Below are positions 34,437 to 42,774 of a stretch of 64,000 nucleotides of DNA, piece after piece. The translations under genes and the position numbers were made by a program. Origin of the DNA: Tolypothrix brevis GSE-NOS-MK-07-07A (GTDB lineage: Bacteria > Cyanobacteriota > Cyanobacteriia > Cyanobacteriales > Nostocaceae). The DNA lies in NCBI GenBank assembly GCA_019358985.1, contig JAHHIJ010000024.1, positions 1-64,000 of the forward strand, read 5' to 3'. How positions within the stretch are numbered: the stretch's first letter is position 1; every line of letters starts with the position of its first letter. Below the pieces are notes generated by a model. It saw only the letters and a program-made list of their open reading frames with translations, searched no databases and was not told the origin of the DNA.

Positions 34437-36395
34437 ATGAAAATATTACTTGTGGAGGATGACGAGTTTGTAGCTGAGGCTCTCGTTGCAGTTCTTAATA
34501 ACCAAAACTATGTAGTAGAAGTTGCCCCCGATGGTGAAACAGCTTTGGATTTAGTGGGAAGTTATTATTATGACTTAATACTTTCAGATGTCATCCTCCC
34601 GAAGTTAGATGGTATTAGTCTTTGCCGTCAAATAAGACTTCGTGGTTTGCAAATGCCAATCATGTTGTTGACTGGGTGCGATAGTAGTCACCAGAAGGCT
34701 ATAGGATTAGATGCAGGTGCAGATGATTATCTGGTTAAACCCTTTGATCAAGAGGAATTAATTGCACGAGTGCGATCGCTGTTGCGTCGGGGTGTTATTC
34801 CGTCACAACCTGTGTTGGAATGGGGTAATTTACGGCTCGATCCGGCAAGTTGTGAAGTCACTTACGCGGAACAACCACTATCATTAACAAAGAAAGAATA
34901 TGCGTTGCTAGAACTTTTTTTGCGAAACACTCACCGCGTATTTAGCTGTGGCATGATTTTAGATCATCTTTGGTCTTATGATGACGTTCCAGGTGAAGAA
35001 GCTGTTCGCACTCATATTAAAGGATTGCGAATGAAGCTTAGAAGTGTGGGGGCACCAGGAAATCTGGTTGAAACAGTTTATGGAATTGGCTATCGTCTGA
35101 AGCTACGGAAAGAGGAAGAGGGGACAAGGGGACAGGGGGACAGGGAGACAAGGGGACAGGGAGACAATGAGAATAATTCTTTCCCCCCGTTCTCGTCTCC
35201 CACTCCAAACCAGACATTATTAGCCATTGCTAGAGTTTGGAACCGATTTAAAGGACGGGTAAGTCAACAGGTAACTTTGCTGGAGGAAGCTGCTGTTGCA
35301 TCTAGTCACAATGCTTTGAATCAAGAACTCCGCAAACAAGCATTTAAAGAAGCTCATACTTTAGCCGGATCATTAGGTACTTTTGGCTTTCCACTAGGTT
35401 CAATGTTGGCACGAAAAATGGAGCATCTACTGAAAACTGATCAAGTTTTGACCTTCACGGAAACGACGCAGTTTCAAAGTTGGGTAGAGTTATTGCGTCA
35501 GGAAATTGAGCGAAATCAGGATGAGAGTGTTTCAGTGTCACTTCCAGAAGATGAATATCCTTTACTGTTGGTGGTGGATCGCGATCGCTCTTTTGCAGAG
35601 CAACTTGCAATTGATGCAAACTCAAATTTCAAAGTTGCGATCGCTACCAATATTCAAACTGCCATCCGTAAGTTATACCAAGAACATCCCAGTGTAGTAT
35701 TATTAGACCCCAGCGTTTCCCCACTTGAAGAGGACAGCTTGCGCTTTCTTTCTGAGTTGAAAGACCGCAAACCCCCAATCCCAGTGATAGTATTTACAGA
35801 ACTTAGCGATTTTAGCCATCGATTACAAGTTGCTCGTCACGGTGGACATACATTTTTACAAAAACCCTTATCCATTGCAGAGATACTAGAGGCAGTGACA
35901 CAAGTCTTGCAACATGCACCTGATGCAGATGCTCATGTCTTAGCTTTAGACGACGATCCGAAAATAGGTGCGCTATTGCAAGTATTGCTAACTCCTTGGG
36001 GAATCAAGGTAACAACCGTCAACGATCCACAATGTTTTTGGCAAACTCTGGAATCTATAAAGCCAGATTTTCTGATTTTGGACGTGGAAATGCCCGATGT
36101 CAATGGTATGGAAATTTGCCAGGTAGTACGCAACGATCCGCGTTGGAGTGAATTGCCGATTTTATTTTTGACAGTTCATAGCGATGCTAATATTATTAAT
36201 CAGGTGTTTGCAGTCGGTGCAGATGACTTTGTAAGCAAGCCAATTGTCGGACCAGAACTTGTCACTCGCATCATCAACCGTCTGGAAAGGGTTAAATTAC
36301 GGCAGCGTCTTGCCCAAACCCACCAAGCTAAAGCTCCTGCTAGCAAGAATGACATAACCCAATACGGTTCAGTTAAGCCCAAAATACGAGCGTAA
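34437..36395 (+). CDS. Multidomain response regulator (REC-wHTH-HPt-REC-REC)
   Basis: 652 residues. An OmpR-type receiver (about 1-115, phosphoacceptor Asp in LILSDVILPKLDG) and winged-helix DNA-binding domain (about 122-215) are followed by an Hpt-like domain with His in AHTLAGSLGTFG, a degenerate receiver, and a third receiver (DFLILDVEMPDVNG). The chain resembles cyanobacterial hybrid phosphorelay regulators. I start at the ATG at 34437; a TTG 36 bp upstream is in frame. A low-complexity linker (GTRGQGDRETRGQGD) is encoded by a purine-rich minisatellite at 35108-35168. Target genes and partner kinase are unknown; the GAF kinase at 44020 is 8 kb away. Confidence 0.9.
   Translation: MKILLVEDDEFVAEALVAVLNNQNYVVEVAPDGETALDLVGSYYYDLILSDVILPKLDGISLCRQIRLRGLQMPIMLLTGCDSSHQKAIGLDAGADDYLVKPFDQEELIARVRSLLRRGVIPSQPVLEWGNLRLDPASCEVTYAEQPLSLTKKEYALLELFLRNTHRVFSCGMILDHLWSYDDVPGEEAVRTHIKGLRMKLRSVGAPGNLVETVYGIGYRLKLRKEEEGTRGQGDRETRGQGDNENNSFPPFSSPTPNQTLLAIARVWNRFKGRVSQQVTLLEEAAVASSHNALNQELRKQAFKEAHTLAGSLGTFGFPLGSMLARKMEHLLKTDQVLTFTETTQFQSWVELLRQEIERNQDESVSVSLPEDEYPLLLVVDRDRSFAEQLAIDANSNFKVAIATNIQTAIRKLYQEHPSVVLLDPSVSPLEEDSLRFLSELKDRKPPIPVIVFTELSDFSHRLQVARHGGHTFLQKPLSIAEILEAVTQVLQHAPDADAHVLALDDDPKIGALLQVLLTPWGIKVTTVNDPQCFWQTLESIKPDFLILDVEMPDVNGMEICQVVRNDPRWSELPILFLTVHSDANIINQVFAVGADDFVSKPIVGPELVTRIINRLERVKLRQRLAQTHQAKAPASKNDITQYGSVKPKIRA
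35108..35168 (+). repeat. Translated purine-rich minisatellite
   Basis: Repeated GGGGACAAGGGGACAGG-like words form an interdomain linker. The same type of DNA in the copper ATPase gene (38801-38853) is also translated. Confidence 0.8.
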
Positions 36396-36587
36396 AAAGA
36401 GGTAGATCGCAGGAAATGGCATATTATTTAATTTTTGTTCCTTACCTCTTACAACTTTATTTTTGAAGCTTTATTTAGCGCAGCTTCAGAAATAATTGGT
36501 ATAACATTTTAAAAAACAGTGTCACTTTACACCATTTGAAAATTAAATTTTCTTTATAATATTTATTAGGTTCTACCTGGGAATTAC

Positions 36588-36616
36588 GAAGTGGCTTTAT
36601 TTTGCCACTTCTTTTT
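36588..36616 (+). terminator. Intrinsic terminator downstream of response regulator
   Basis: The stem GAAGTGGC/GCCACTTC has eight perfect pairs, an 8-nt T-rich loop and a following run of five T. It is about 190 bp after the stop; the intervening AT-rich DNA (36396-36587) holds no gene. Confidence 0.8.
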
Positions 36617-36628
36617 ATGAACAGGACT

Positions 36629-36736
36629 TACAGCAAATTTCAGATAGATGAGGTACATGCGTAAAACCCAAAACCCTATAGAGACGTAGCACTGCTACGT
36701 CTCTACGTGTATTTCATAACAAAGCAATCTGCTGTA
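36629..36736 (+). mobile_element. MITE-like element, family A, TAGC core
   Basis: 108 bp from TACAGCAAATTT to CAATCTGCTGTA, with the same GAGGTACATGCGTAAAAC arms as the copies at 11594 and 14284. The central palindrome (36678-36706) is the GACGTAGCACTGCTACGTC type instead of TTCC. It begins just after the terminator at 36588. Confidence 0.88.
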
Positions 36737-36740
36737 TACC

Positions 36741-36810
36741 ATGTCCGTTTAATTAATAGCAAGAAAAACCTACCTACCGTCGTAGAGACGTTCCGTCGGA
36801 ACGTCTTTAC
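36741..36810. mobile_element. Partial family C element
   Basis: CATGTCCGTTTAATTAAT and AAGAAAAACCT match the left arm of the family C element at 25936. They are followed by a GTAGAGACGTTCCGTCGG palindrome (36782-36810). The right arm is missing. It lies between a family A copy and the oxygenase gene. Confidence 0.65.
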
Positions 36811-36861
36811 ACTGCCCTCTTCGTTTCAAAGAGGGGTTGGGGGAGAGTGCTTCTGACTTTA

Positions 36862-37947
36862 TCAGTCACTAGTCATCTCATCTCGCAATCTTGAGCGATC
36901 AGTAATTTCTCCTTCATGCGATCGCGCTTCTAGCCAAGTTTCCCAAGATAAGGCTTTCTGTCTTTCCACATGATTGATAAACTGCATAATGGATTGATCT
37001 GCCTTAATCGGGGTTCTCATCTCAAACTTTATTGTTTGGAAAATCTTCATATCACCTTTGGCAAAGTAGTTGCCTACCATCTTCGTCAGTGATAGGACAA
37101 CTTTGTTAAACAACCAACCGAAAAGACCTTTGCGTTTTTTCGTAATGAACAAAGTTTGACCTTCAGCTTTTCCTCCTTCGGTCATCCGCAGGGTAAACAT
37201 GATGTGGAAGTGCAAAAAGTCGGGTCCAACTGTAACTGTACCCGTGCTACCATACCAATAACACATACTGTAGGTAACGGCGTTTTTGTAGAAAGGACGA
37301 ATTAACTTGATAAAAAACGAATCGTCACCACCGCGTGTAGTATTGCTAAAGGCGATCGCATTCTCATTCAGTTCGTCTTTGTGAAAGACAATTTCTAACG
37401 GCAAATTGTGAACTGTATTGAAGTATTGAGCGTCAATTGCATTAATCATCACCACATTGGGATGACAGTTTTTGATGAAGCGAGAACCTAAAGCGCTGTA
37501 ACATTCTTCATCTTCCAATTCTGGCACAAAGGGTAACGGTTGGTGTGGAGTTTCCCCAGCCCAAACCCAAATCATCCCATATTTCTCTCCCGTGTGCCAA
37601 GATTTCAACTTCATCGGCAGCGGTTCCCCCAAACAGGGGATATCAACACAAACCCCATCAGCATCAAACTTCCAGTTGTGGAAAAAACAGCGCAATTCAT
37701 TACCCTCAACTTTGCCTTCTGCTAAATGGGCACCCATATGGGGACAGTAGGCATCAAAGGTAATTACTCTTTTATCTTGCCCTCGGTAAATAACTAATTC
37801 GCGACCGAGAACAGTGACAGATTTTACCTCTCCCTTCCTTAAATTGCGCGAGGGTAATACCCAATACCACCCCTCGATAAAGCGCTGTGGGTTATTGAAA
37901 GTCTTTTTTTGGCTTCTTGCGCTAAAAATCTGCGAGTTGATATTCAT
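36862..37947 (-). CDS. Rieske 2Fe-2S aromatic ring-hydroxylating oxygenase, alpha-subunit type
   Basis: 361 residues. The Rieske domain at about 25-130 has the ligand pairs CPH and CFFH separated by 16 residues (CPHMGAHLAEG and LRCFFHNWKFD). The C-terminal half is the oxygenase domain, and NAIDAQYFNTVHNLP is the likely mononuclear-iron region with Asp and His. Such enzymes hydroxylate or demethylate using electrons from a reductase. None is adjacent, although a ferredoxin-reductase fusion is at 15450. Substrate unknown; carotenoid, chlorophyll or steroid-like Rieske enzymes are all possible relatives. Confidence 0.86.
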   Translation of the reverse strand: MNINSQIFSARSQKKTFNNPQRFIEGWYWVLPSRNLRKGEVKSVTVLGRELVIYRGQDKRVITFDAYCPHMGAHLAEGKVEGNELRCFFHNWKFDADGVCVDIPCLGEPLPMKLKSWHTGEKYGMIWVWAGETPHQPLPFVPELEDEECYSALGSRFIKNCHPNVVMINAIDAQYFNTVHNLPLEIVFHKDELNENAIAFSNTTRGGDDSFFIKLIRPFYKNAVTYSMCYWYGSTGTVTVGPDFLHFHIMFTLRMTEGGKAEGQTLFITKKRKGLFGWLFNKVVLSLTKMVGNYFAKGDMKIFQTIKFEMRTPIKADQSIMQFINHVERQKALSWETWLEARSHEGEITDRSRLRDEMTSD

Positions 37948-38196
37948 GTTGAGGTTTTCGCTTCTGGTGAAGCAGCTGATTATATAATTCCTAATTTAGT
38001 AGTCCTCAAAATGTTGCGATCGCAAAGCCACTCTAAAACAGTATCGCAGGTTTTGCTTTGTGAGTATTTTTTTCCAACCCCCATTCGGCTGGAAACTGTT
38101 GCTGCTCTTGAATAGGGGAATTAGCGAACCACATTCGTCTCTCTGCATCTGTCAGGTTTTCTTCACAAATTTCTGTCAAATCGCATCCCCATACAA

Positions 38197-38288
38197 TAGA
38201 CATCTCCAGAAAACAATGTAGAGACTATTCTGTGCTACGTCTCTACAAGGGTTTGGGGCAACGCATAGTTCAATTCGGTCGATGTCTA
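38197..38288 (+). mobile_element. MITE-like element, family B
   Basis: 92 bp from TAGACATCTCCAGAAAACAA to CGATGTCTA. The core GTAGAGACTATTCTGTGC, then TACGTCTCTAC, has a damaged left inner arm. AAGGGTTTGGGGCAACGCAT follows. It is the clearest plus-strand example of the family. Confidence 0.85.
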
Positions 38289-38359
38289 ATGCAATTGTGA
38301 CTCGATGCAATGCGATTGCTTGTCAGATTGCCGATACTTATATTGCAAAATGACAAACT

Positions 38360-38392
38360 AGATCCCCGACTTCTTGGAGAAGTCGGGGATCT
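38360..38392. terminator. 15-bp hairpin downstream of the copper ATPase
   Basis: AGATCCCCGACTTCT, then TGG, then AGAAGTCGGGGATCT is a perfect stem with a 3-nt loop, 28 bp after the ATPase stop. A near-identical hairpin is at 41029-41061 on the other side of the gene. Only a weak T-rich stretch follows on the minus strand. Confidence 0.65.
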
Positions 38393-38420
38393 GACCACTC
38401 GTAGCTGGACGCCTTTTTTG

Positions 38421-40730
38421 TTAATTATGAAAATTCCGCAAACGTAAAGCATTAGTCACCACAAAAACAGAACTAAAAGCCATTGCACCCCCAGCAATCA
38501 TTGGGTTGAGCAACCATCCAAAGATAGGATAGAAAACGCCGGCAGCGATAGGAATACCCGCGACGTTGTAGATAAAAGCAAAGAAGAGATTTTGCCGGAT
38601 GTTGCCGATGGTAGCACGACTCAATTTAATCGCCGTGACAATGCCTTGCAAATCTCCCGAAATTAAAGTAATGTCAGAAGATGCGATCGCTATATCTGTT
38701 CCCGTCCCAATCGCAAACCCCACATCAGCCTGTGCTAATGCTGGCGCATCATTGATACCATCACCCACCATCGCAACGAGAGATTTTGGATTGACATTTC
38801 TCCTCGTCCCCCTGCCCCCCTTGTCCCCCTCTCCCCCTCTCCCCCTCTCTCCTTGCAATGACTTAATCACCGCTACTTTTTCATCGGGTCGGACTTCGGC
38901 AAAGATATTAGTAATATTAACTTGAGAAGCGATCGCTTCTGCGGTTTGTCGATTATCTCCGGTAAGCATCACCACTTCTAAACCGATCTTTTGTAGTGTT
39001 TTCACCGCTTCTTGTGATGAAGGTTTTAAGGCATCAGCAATGCCCATCAACCCTTCTATTTTCCCATCAACAGCAATCCAGACAACTGTTTTACCAGCCG
39101 CTTCCCAGACGGGTTTCAACTGCTGAAAATAACTTGTATTAATACTTAATTCTTCCAACCAGCGCTGTGTACCAATTTGTACTAGCTGATTTCCCACAAC
39201 ACCTTGAACACCACTACCGGCAATAGCTTGAAAATTCTGGGCTTCGGGAAAATTGACTTGTTGCGATCGCGTATAATTCACAATAGCTTCAGCTAAAGGA
39301 TGCTCAGAATTACGTTCCACTGCTGCGACTAACTGCAAAAGCTTCATTTCATTATTATTCGCAGTCCCATTAACAGTTACAAAGTCGGTAACAGTCGGTT
39401 TCCCCTCAGTCAAAGTCCCCGTTTTATCCAGCACAATCGTTTTAATTTTGTGCGCCATTTCTAAGCTAGTTGCATTCTTAATTAAGATGCCATTTTCTGC
39501 ACCTTTCCCAGTTCCCACCATCACAGAAGTTGGTGTAGCTAAACCCAAAGCACAAGGACAAGCGATAATTAACACACCAACGGTAGTAATTAAAGATAAA
39601 CTCAAATTTCGTGTGACACTAAACCAAATAATGAAAGTAAAAATAGCAATAGTAATTACTGCTGGCACAAACCACCCAGTTACTTGATCTGCTAATTTTT
39701 GAATTGGTGCGCTACTTCCTTGTGCTTGTTGTACCAGTTGAACAATTTGTGCCAAAAACGTATCTTTGCCGATTCGTGTTGCTTTGAATTTAAAGCGACC
39801 TGTTTTATTAATTGTAGCTCCAATTACTTCATCACCTGGTAGTTTTTTATTAGGTAAACTTTCACCAGTTACCATCGATTCATCGACTGTAGAATTGCCT
39901 TCAATCACTTCACCATCAACCGGAATTTTTTCGCCGGGACGCACTAAAATGACATCATCAATTCTTACTTCTTGAATGGGGATATCAATTTCCTTGCCGT
40001 TGCGAATTACTCTCGCATCTCTAGCTTGCAAGCCGATAAGTTGACGAATTGCTTCAGAAGTTTGTCCCCTAGCGCGACTTTCTAACAAATTTCCTAAAGA
40101 TATTAAGGTAATAACTACCGCTGCTGTTTCATAGTAAACCTCTGGCATCAAGCCTTGATTCACAAAAAAGTGAGGAAAAATAGTAGCAAACAAAGAATAG
40201 AAATAAGCTGCACTTGTACCCAAAACAATTAGCGTGTCCATCGTCGCGGAACGATTTTTTAAAGCTTTCCAGGTATTGATATAGAACTTGTAACCGCACC
40301 AAAATTGTACAGGTGTAGTTACAATTAATTGGAACCAAGGATTATGCAACCACGCAGGAATGAAAGGTAAATGCAAGCCAATCATCATTGGCAGTGAACC
40401 AATTACCAGTACAATACTAATTACTGCTGCAACTGCTAGCTTAATTTTCAAGTTGCGTAATTCGGCAAGACGAATAGCTTTTTGGGTATCATCTTCCCCA
40501 CTCATCATGCCTTCATCTTCTAGAGAATAAGCCGAGTATCCCGCTGACTCCACAGCTTCTTGAATTTGCTTTAAATTAGCTTTGCGGGGATTATATTTAA
40601 CTACAGCTTGTTCTGCACCAAAGTTTACGTTACATTCAGTTACACCTGTAACGGAAATAATCGTTTTTTCGATTCTTTTAGCGCAAGAAGCACAACTCAT
40701 GCCTCTAAGTTTGAGTGTGAGAGTATCCAT
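38421..40730 (-). CDS. Heavy-metal P1B-type ATPase, copper type
   Basis: 769 residues and probably a copper exporter or importer. An N-terminal HMA domain with GMSCASC (residues 9-15) is followed by eight membrane helices. The ion-path motif CPC is in [12 protein letters not shown], the phosphorylation site is [11 protein letters not shown], the actuator motif is TGES, and GDGINDAPA is present. I start at the ATG at 40730; a TTG 36 bp upstream is in frame. Between SLQ and LVAMVGDG the P/N region has a Gly/Arg-rich insertion ([18 protein letters not shown]) encoded by a purine-rich minisatellite. A MerR-type promoter at 40982-41013 reads toward this gene, so metal induction is likely. Confidence 0.94.
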   Translation of the reverse strand: MDTLTLKLRGMSCASCAKRIEKTIISVTGVTECNVNFGAEQAVVKYNPRKANLKQIQEAVESAGYSAYSLEDEGMMSGEDDTQKAIRLAELRNLKIKLAVAAVISIVLVIGSLPMMIGLHLPFIPAWLHNPWFQLIVTTPVQFWCGYKFYINTWKALKNRSATMDTLIVLGTSAAYFYSLFATIFPHFFVNQGLMPEVYYETAAVVITLISLGNLLESRARGQTSEAIRQLIGLQARDARVIRNGKEIDIPIQEVRIDDVILVRPGEKIPVDGEVIEGNSTVDESMVTGESLPNKKLPGDEVIGATINKTGRFKFKATRIGKDTFLAQIVQLVQQAQGSSAPIQKLADQVTGWFVPAVITIAIFTFIIWFSVTRNLSLSLITTVGVLIIACPCALGLATPTSVMVGTGKGAENGILIKNATSLEMAHKIKTIVLDKTGTLTEGKPTVTDFVTVNGTANNNEMKLLQLVAAVERNSEHPLAEAIVNYTRSQQVNFPEAQNFQAIAGSGVQGVVGNQLVQIGTQRWLEELSINTSYFQQLKPVWEAAGKTVVWIAVDGKIEGLMGIADALKPSSQEAVKTLQKIGLEVVMLTGDNRQTAEAIASQVNITNIFAEVRPDEKVAVIKSLQGERGRGGEGDKGGRGTRRNVNPKSLVAMVGDGINDAPALAQADVGFAIGTGTDIAIASSDITLISGDLQGIVTAIKLSRATIGNIRQNLFFAFIYNVAGIPIAAGVFYPIFGWLLNPMIAGGAMAFSSVFVVTNALRLRNFHN
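38801..38853 (-). repeat. Translated purine-rich minisatellite in the ATPase gene
   Basis: On the minus strand, GGGGGAGAGGGGGA and GACAAGGGGGGCAGG words add about 18 Gly/Arg/Glu-rich residues just before the GDGIND motif. The type matches 35108-35168. Confidence 0.8.
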
Positions 40731-40888
40731 ATTCAACAATTCCAAATCCAAAATGCCTAAGTACAAAATTTCATTAATTTGTAGCGAATTCTCTGCGCTC
40801 CTTTGCGTTTACCTTTGCGAATCTTTGCGTTTAAATTTCAATTCTCAATTCGCCACGATTTTACGCAAAGCTGTACTAAGAACCCTTG

Positions 40889-40914
40889 GATAGACGTAGC
40901 AATGCTACGTCTTT
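40889..40914. repeat. Dispersed palindrome, TAGC core, in the ATPase leader
   Basis: ATAGACGTAGCAATGCTACG, then TCTTTT. It lies in the long predicted 5' leader (about 245 nt) of the ATPase mRNA, where it could form a hairpin. Confidence 0.7.
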
Positions 40915-40981
40915 TCCACGCCTATGTCTAGTACGTTAAACTAGATTAAAGTACCCTACGAATGTCAGCTTGACTAAAACT

Positions 40982-41013
40982 ATTGTAAAATCTCTAGTTA
41001 GGTGGAGAGTCAA
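40982..41013 (-). promoter_or_regulatory. MerR-type metal-responsive promoter of the ATPase gene
   Basis: On the minus strand TTGACT (41008-41013) and TACAAT (40982-40987) are separated by 20 bp, longer than a normal promoter and typical of MerR-family targets. The spacer holds a CTCT...AGAG dyad (CTCTCCACCTAACTAGAG). It reads toward the ATPase, and a MerR gene is divergent. This is direct sequence evidence plus family knowledge; binding is not shown. Confidence 0.78.
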
Positions 41014-41022
41014 GCAATTCTC

Positions 41023-41061
41023 AAAAAAAGCTCCCCGACTTCTTGGAGAAGTCGGGGAGCT
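41023..41061 (-). terminator. Strong terminator insulating the ATPase promoter
   Basis: AGCTCCCCGACTTCT, TGG, AGAAGTCGGGGAGCT is a perfect 15-bp stem. On the minus strand it is followed by a run of T (41023-41028). It would stop leftward transcripts just before the MerR-type promoter. Confidence 0.8.
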
Positions 41062-41137
41062 GACGAAGGTGAATTTTTTTATCAGATTTGAACTTGATTT
41101 TTATCTATCTGTAGTGTGATAAGTTGAGAAATCCACC

Positions 41138-41551
41138 ATGTTAACTAAAGATAATCAACTGTTGTTAATTGGTCAGGTAACAGACAAAAGCGAAGTTCCC
41201 ATTAGGACGATTCGCTATTACGAAAGTCTCGGTTTACTCAAGCCATCAGGACGAACCGAGGGAAACTTTCGGCAATTTACCGCAGATGTACTTACGCGGT
41301 TGTCATTTATAAAACGCGCTCAAAAGTTGGGGCTGAGTTTGGAAGAAATTGGCGAGATATTGCAAGTATACGATAGCGGGAAACCAGCGTGCGATCGCAT
41401 TCATGAAAAGCTAGAAGATAAAATACTAGAGATTGACCACCAGATAGAACAATTGTTAACCTTGCGAAGCGAATTAAAAGGAGTACTATCAGGATGGGAA
41501 AGTTTGCCAATCAAGTCAGAAGATACAATTTGTCCTTTGATTGGCAAGTGA
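41138..41551 (+). CDS. MerR-family metal-responsive regulator
   Basis: 137 residues: an N-terminal winged helix-turn-helix (IGQVTDKSEVPIRTIRYYE), then a long dimerisation helix, then a short metal-binding tail. Cysteines are in KPACDRI at the start of the helix and in TICPLIG near the end. The paired CC that ZntR-type sensors carry before the tail is absent here (GWESLPI). The metal therefore cannot be assigned by motif; copper, zinc or cobalt are possible. It is divergent from the P-type ATPase, whose promoter has the 20-bp spacer this family remodels. It ends 12 bp from the convergent PEP-CTERM gene. Confidence 0.9.
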   Translation: MLTKDNQLLLIGQVTDKSEVPIRTIRYYESLGLLKPSGRTEGNFRQFTADVLTRLSFIKRAQKLGLSLEEIGEILQVYDSGKPACDRIHEKLEDKILEIDHQIEQLLTLRSELKGVLSGWESLPIKSEDTICPLIGK

Positions 41552-41563
41552 AAATCTCAAATA

Positions 41564-42319
41564 TTAAATAATTCTGTTTAATTTGCGCTTTAATGTCAAA
41601 CCTGCACCTAAAGCACCAAAACCTAATAAACCAAAAGTGAAACTAGGTTCAGGAACAGTCGCAATGCTTAATCTATTAATTCCAAAAGGACGATTTGACA
41701 CAGAACTGCTAAAAGCCAGCCGCTTAATATTAGCAATATCGCTGCTAACACCAAGAAAAACAGCAGAATTATCCAACGCTAAAGAGGAAGTTGCATCTAA
41801 AGAAAAAGTCCCCAATTCTTGATTTGCTTCATCAAAAGCTGAAACAAATGCTTTATATGGATTTAGTTCAAAAGCTACAGCTAGTTGAGTACCAGCGCTT
41901 TTGACAGGTTTGTCAAAGGTAATACTTAAAGGACTCGAATTTCCATCTAGGGGAGGATTGAATTTAGCGCCTGACAACAGGATATAATCACCAATAGCAA
42001 AATCACTTGCTATACCAGGTGCAGGTAAAGTATGAAAAACAAATGGTGCGCTAATACCCGGTTGAGGAAGCGGAATATCTACATTTAAATTTAAACCGCG
42101 TTGAGATTTTGTTGAAAAAGAATTTGGTAAAATATTGAAAGGATTCGTTTCACCTAAATTAGACCAATCTACTTGATCGTTACCTTTTAAAGCAGTCCTA
42201 TCAGTAACAAATGTCAGGGCTTTAACTGGTAGTGGGAAAACAGCAACTAAAGCTGTAAATGCAGCGATTATAGTCGCAGACAAACCTTTATTTGAAAAGT
42301 TGATTAATTTGGTTTCCAT
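41564..42319 (-). CDS. PEP-CTERM sorting-signal exported protein
   Basis: 251 residues. A signal peptide (about 1-34) precedes a beta-rich domain without recognised catalytic residues. The C-terminus is VPEPSFTFGLLGFGALGAG followed by LKRKLNR, meaning a PEP motif, one membrane helix and a basic tail. By family knowledge an exosortase removes this tail and the protein goes to the surface or exopolysaccharide. No exosortase gene is in the window. Its specific function is unknown. Confidence 0.9.
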   Translation of the reverse strand: METKLINFSNKGLSATIIAAFTALVAVFPLPVKALTFVTDRTALKGNDQVDWSNLGETNPFNILPNSFSTKSQRGLNLNVDIPLPQPGISAPFVFHTLPAPGIASDFAIGDYILLSGAKFNPPLDGNSSPLSITFDKPVKSAGTQLAVAFELNPYKAFVSAFDEANQELGTFSLDATSSLALDNSAVFLGVSSDIANIKRLAFSSSVSNRPFGINRLSIATVPEPSFTFGLLGFGALGAGLTLKRKLNRII

Positions 42320-42523
42320 ATTAAGTCTTTGCTAAATCCTTTTTCAAAAGTAAAAGATGTATAAAGACATTACTACACTTGTCACTTGAGGGAAATATGT
42401 GTTAAAAAGCTTCTTGATAACTTTACTAAGACTTCATAAATAATTCGTCTTCCCAAAATGAGAACAGACTTATTACATTACATATGTGCGTAAAAATCAA
42501 CGTAGAAAGACATAGCAGTGCAA

Positions 42524-42614
42524 TAGGCATAGGAGTTAAAACAATGTAGAGACGCGAAATTTCGCGTCTCTACATTCTTTGTGGACAACGCATAGTTTAT
42601 TTTCCCAAATGTCT
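42524..42614 (+). mobile_element. MITE-like element, family B, GCGAAA core
   Basis: 91 bp, TAGGCATAGGAG to AAATGTCTA. The core at 42546-42573 is a perfect 28-bp palindrome, GTAGAGACGCGAAA and its complement. So family B also carries a third core type. The 455-bp gap between the PEP-CTERM and dnaN genes also has a remnant around 42485-42520 and a further palindrome at 42617-42646. Confidence 0.8.
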
Positions 42615-42616
42615 AA

Positions 42617-42646
42617 TGTAGAAAGACGTAGCAGTGCTACGTCTCT
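42617..42646. repeat. Dispersed palindrome, TAGC core
   Basis: GTAGAAAGACGTAGCAGTGC, then TACGTCTCTA, followed by GAAGGGTTTAG. It starts 2 bp after the family B element and lies about 130 bp before the dnaN start. Confidence 0.75.
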
Positions 42647-42774
42647 AGAAGGGTTTAGAAAACTGATTCGGTTTGTTTACGTTTTATTTTTTAAGAGCGA
42701 TCGCACACTTTCCCAAAGGTGACATTCTTCGCAACAATGGTGCTAACATATTTGTTCACCAGTTAGACCTGACC

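Noticed and set aside
37540-37763. Plus-strand frames opposite the Rieske gene
   Set aside because: They overlap the Rieske ligand region of the real gene and have no features of their own.
38360-38392. Composite transposon flanking the copper ATPase with the hairpin at 41029
   Set aside because: The two hairpins match, but there is no transposase or target duplication, and similar CCCCGACTTC words occur elsewhere.
40889-40914. Operator of the MerR regulator
   Set aside because: It is the common dispersed palindrome, found at more than a dozen unrelated places; the dyad at 40990-41009 fits better.
42320-42774. Replication origin next to dnaN
   Set aside because: No cluster of DnaA boxes and no dnaA; the gap is filled by palindromic repeats.
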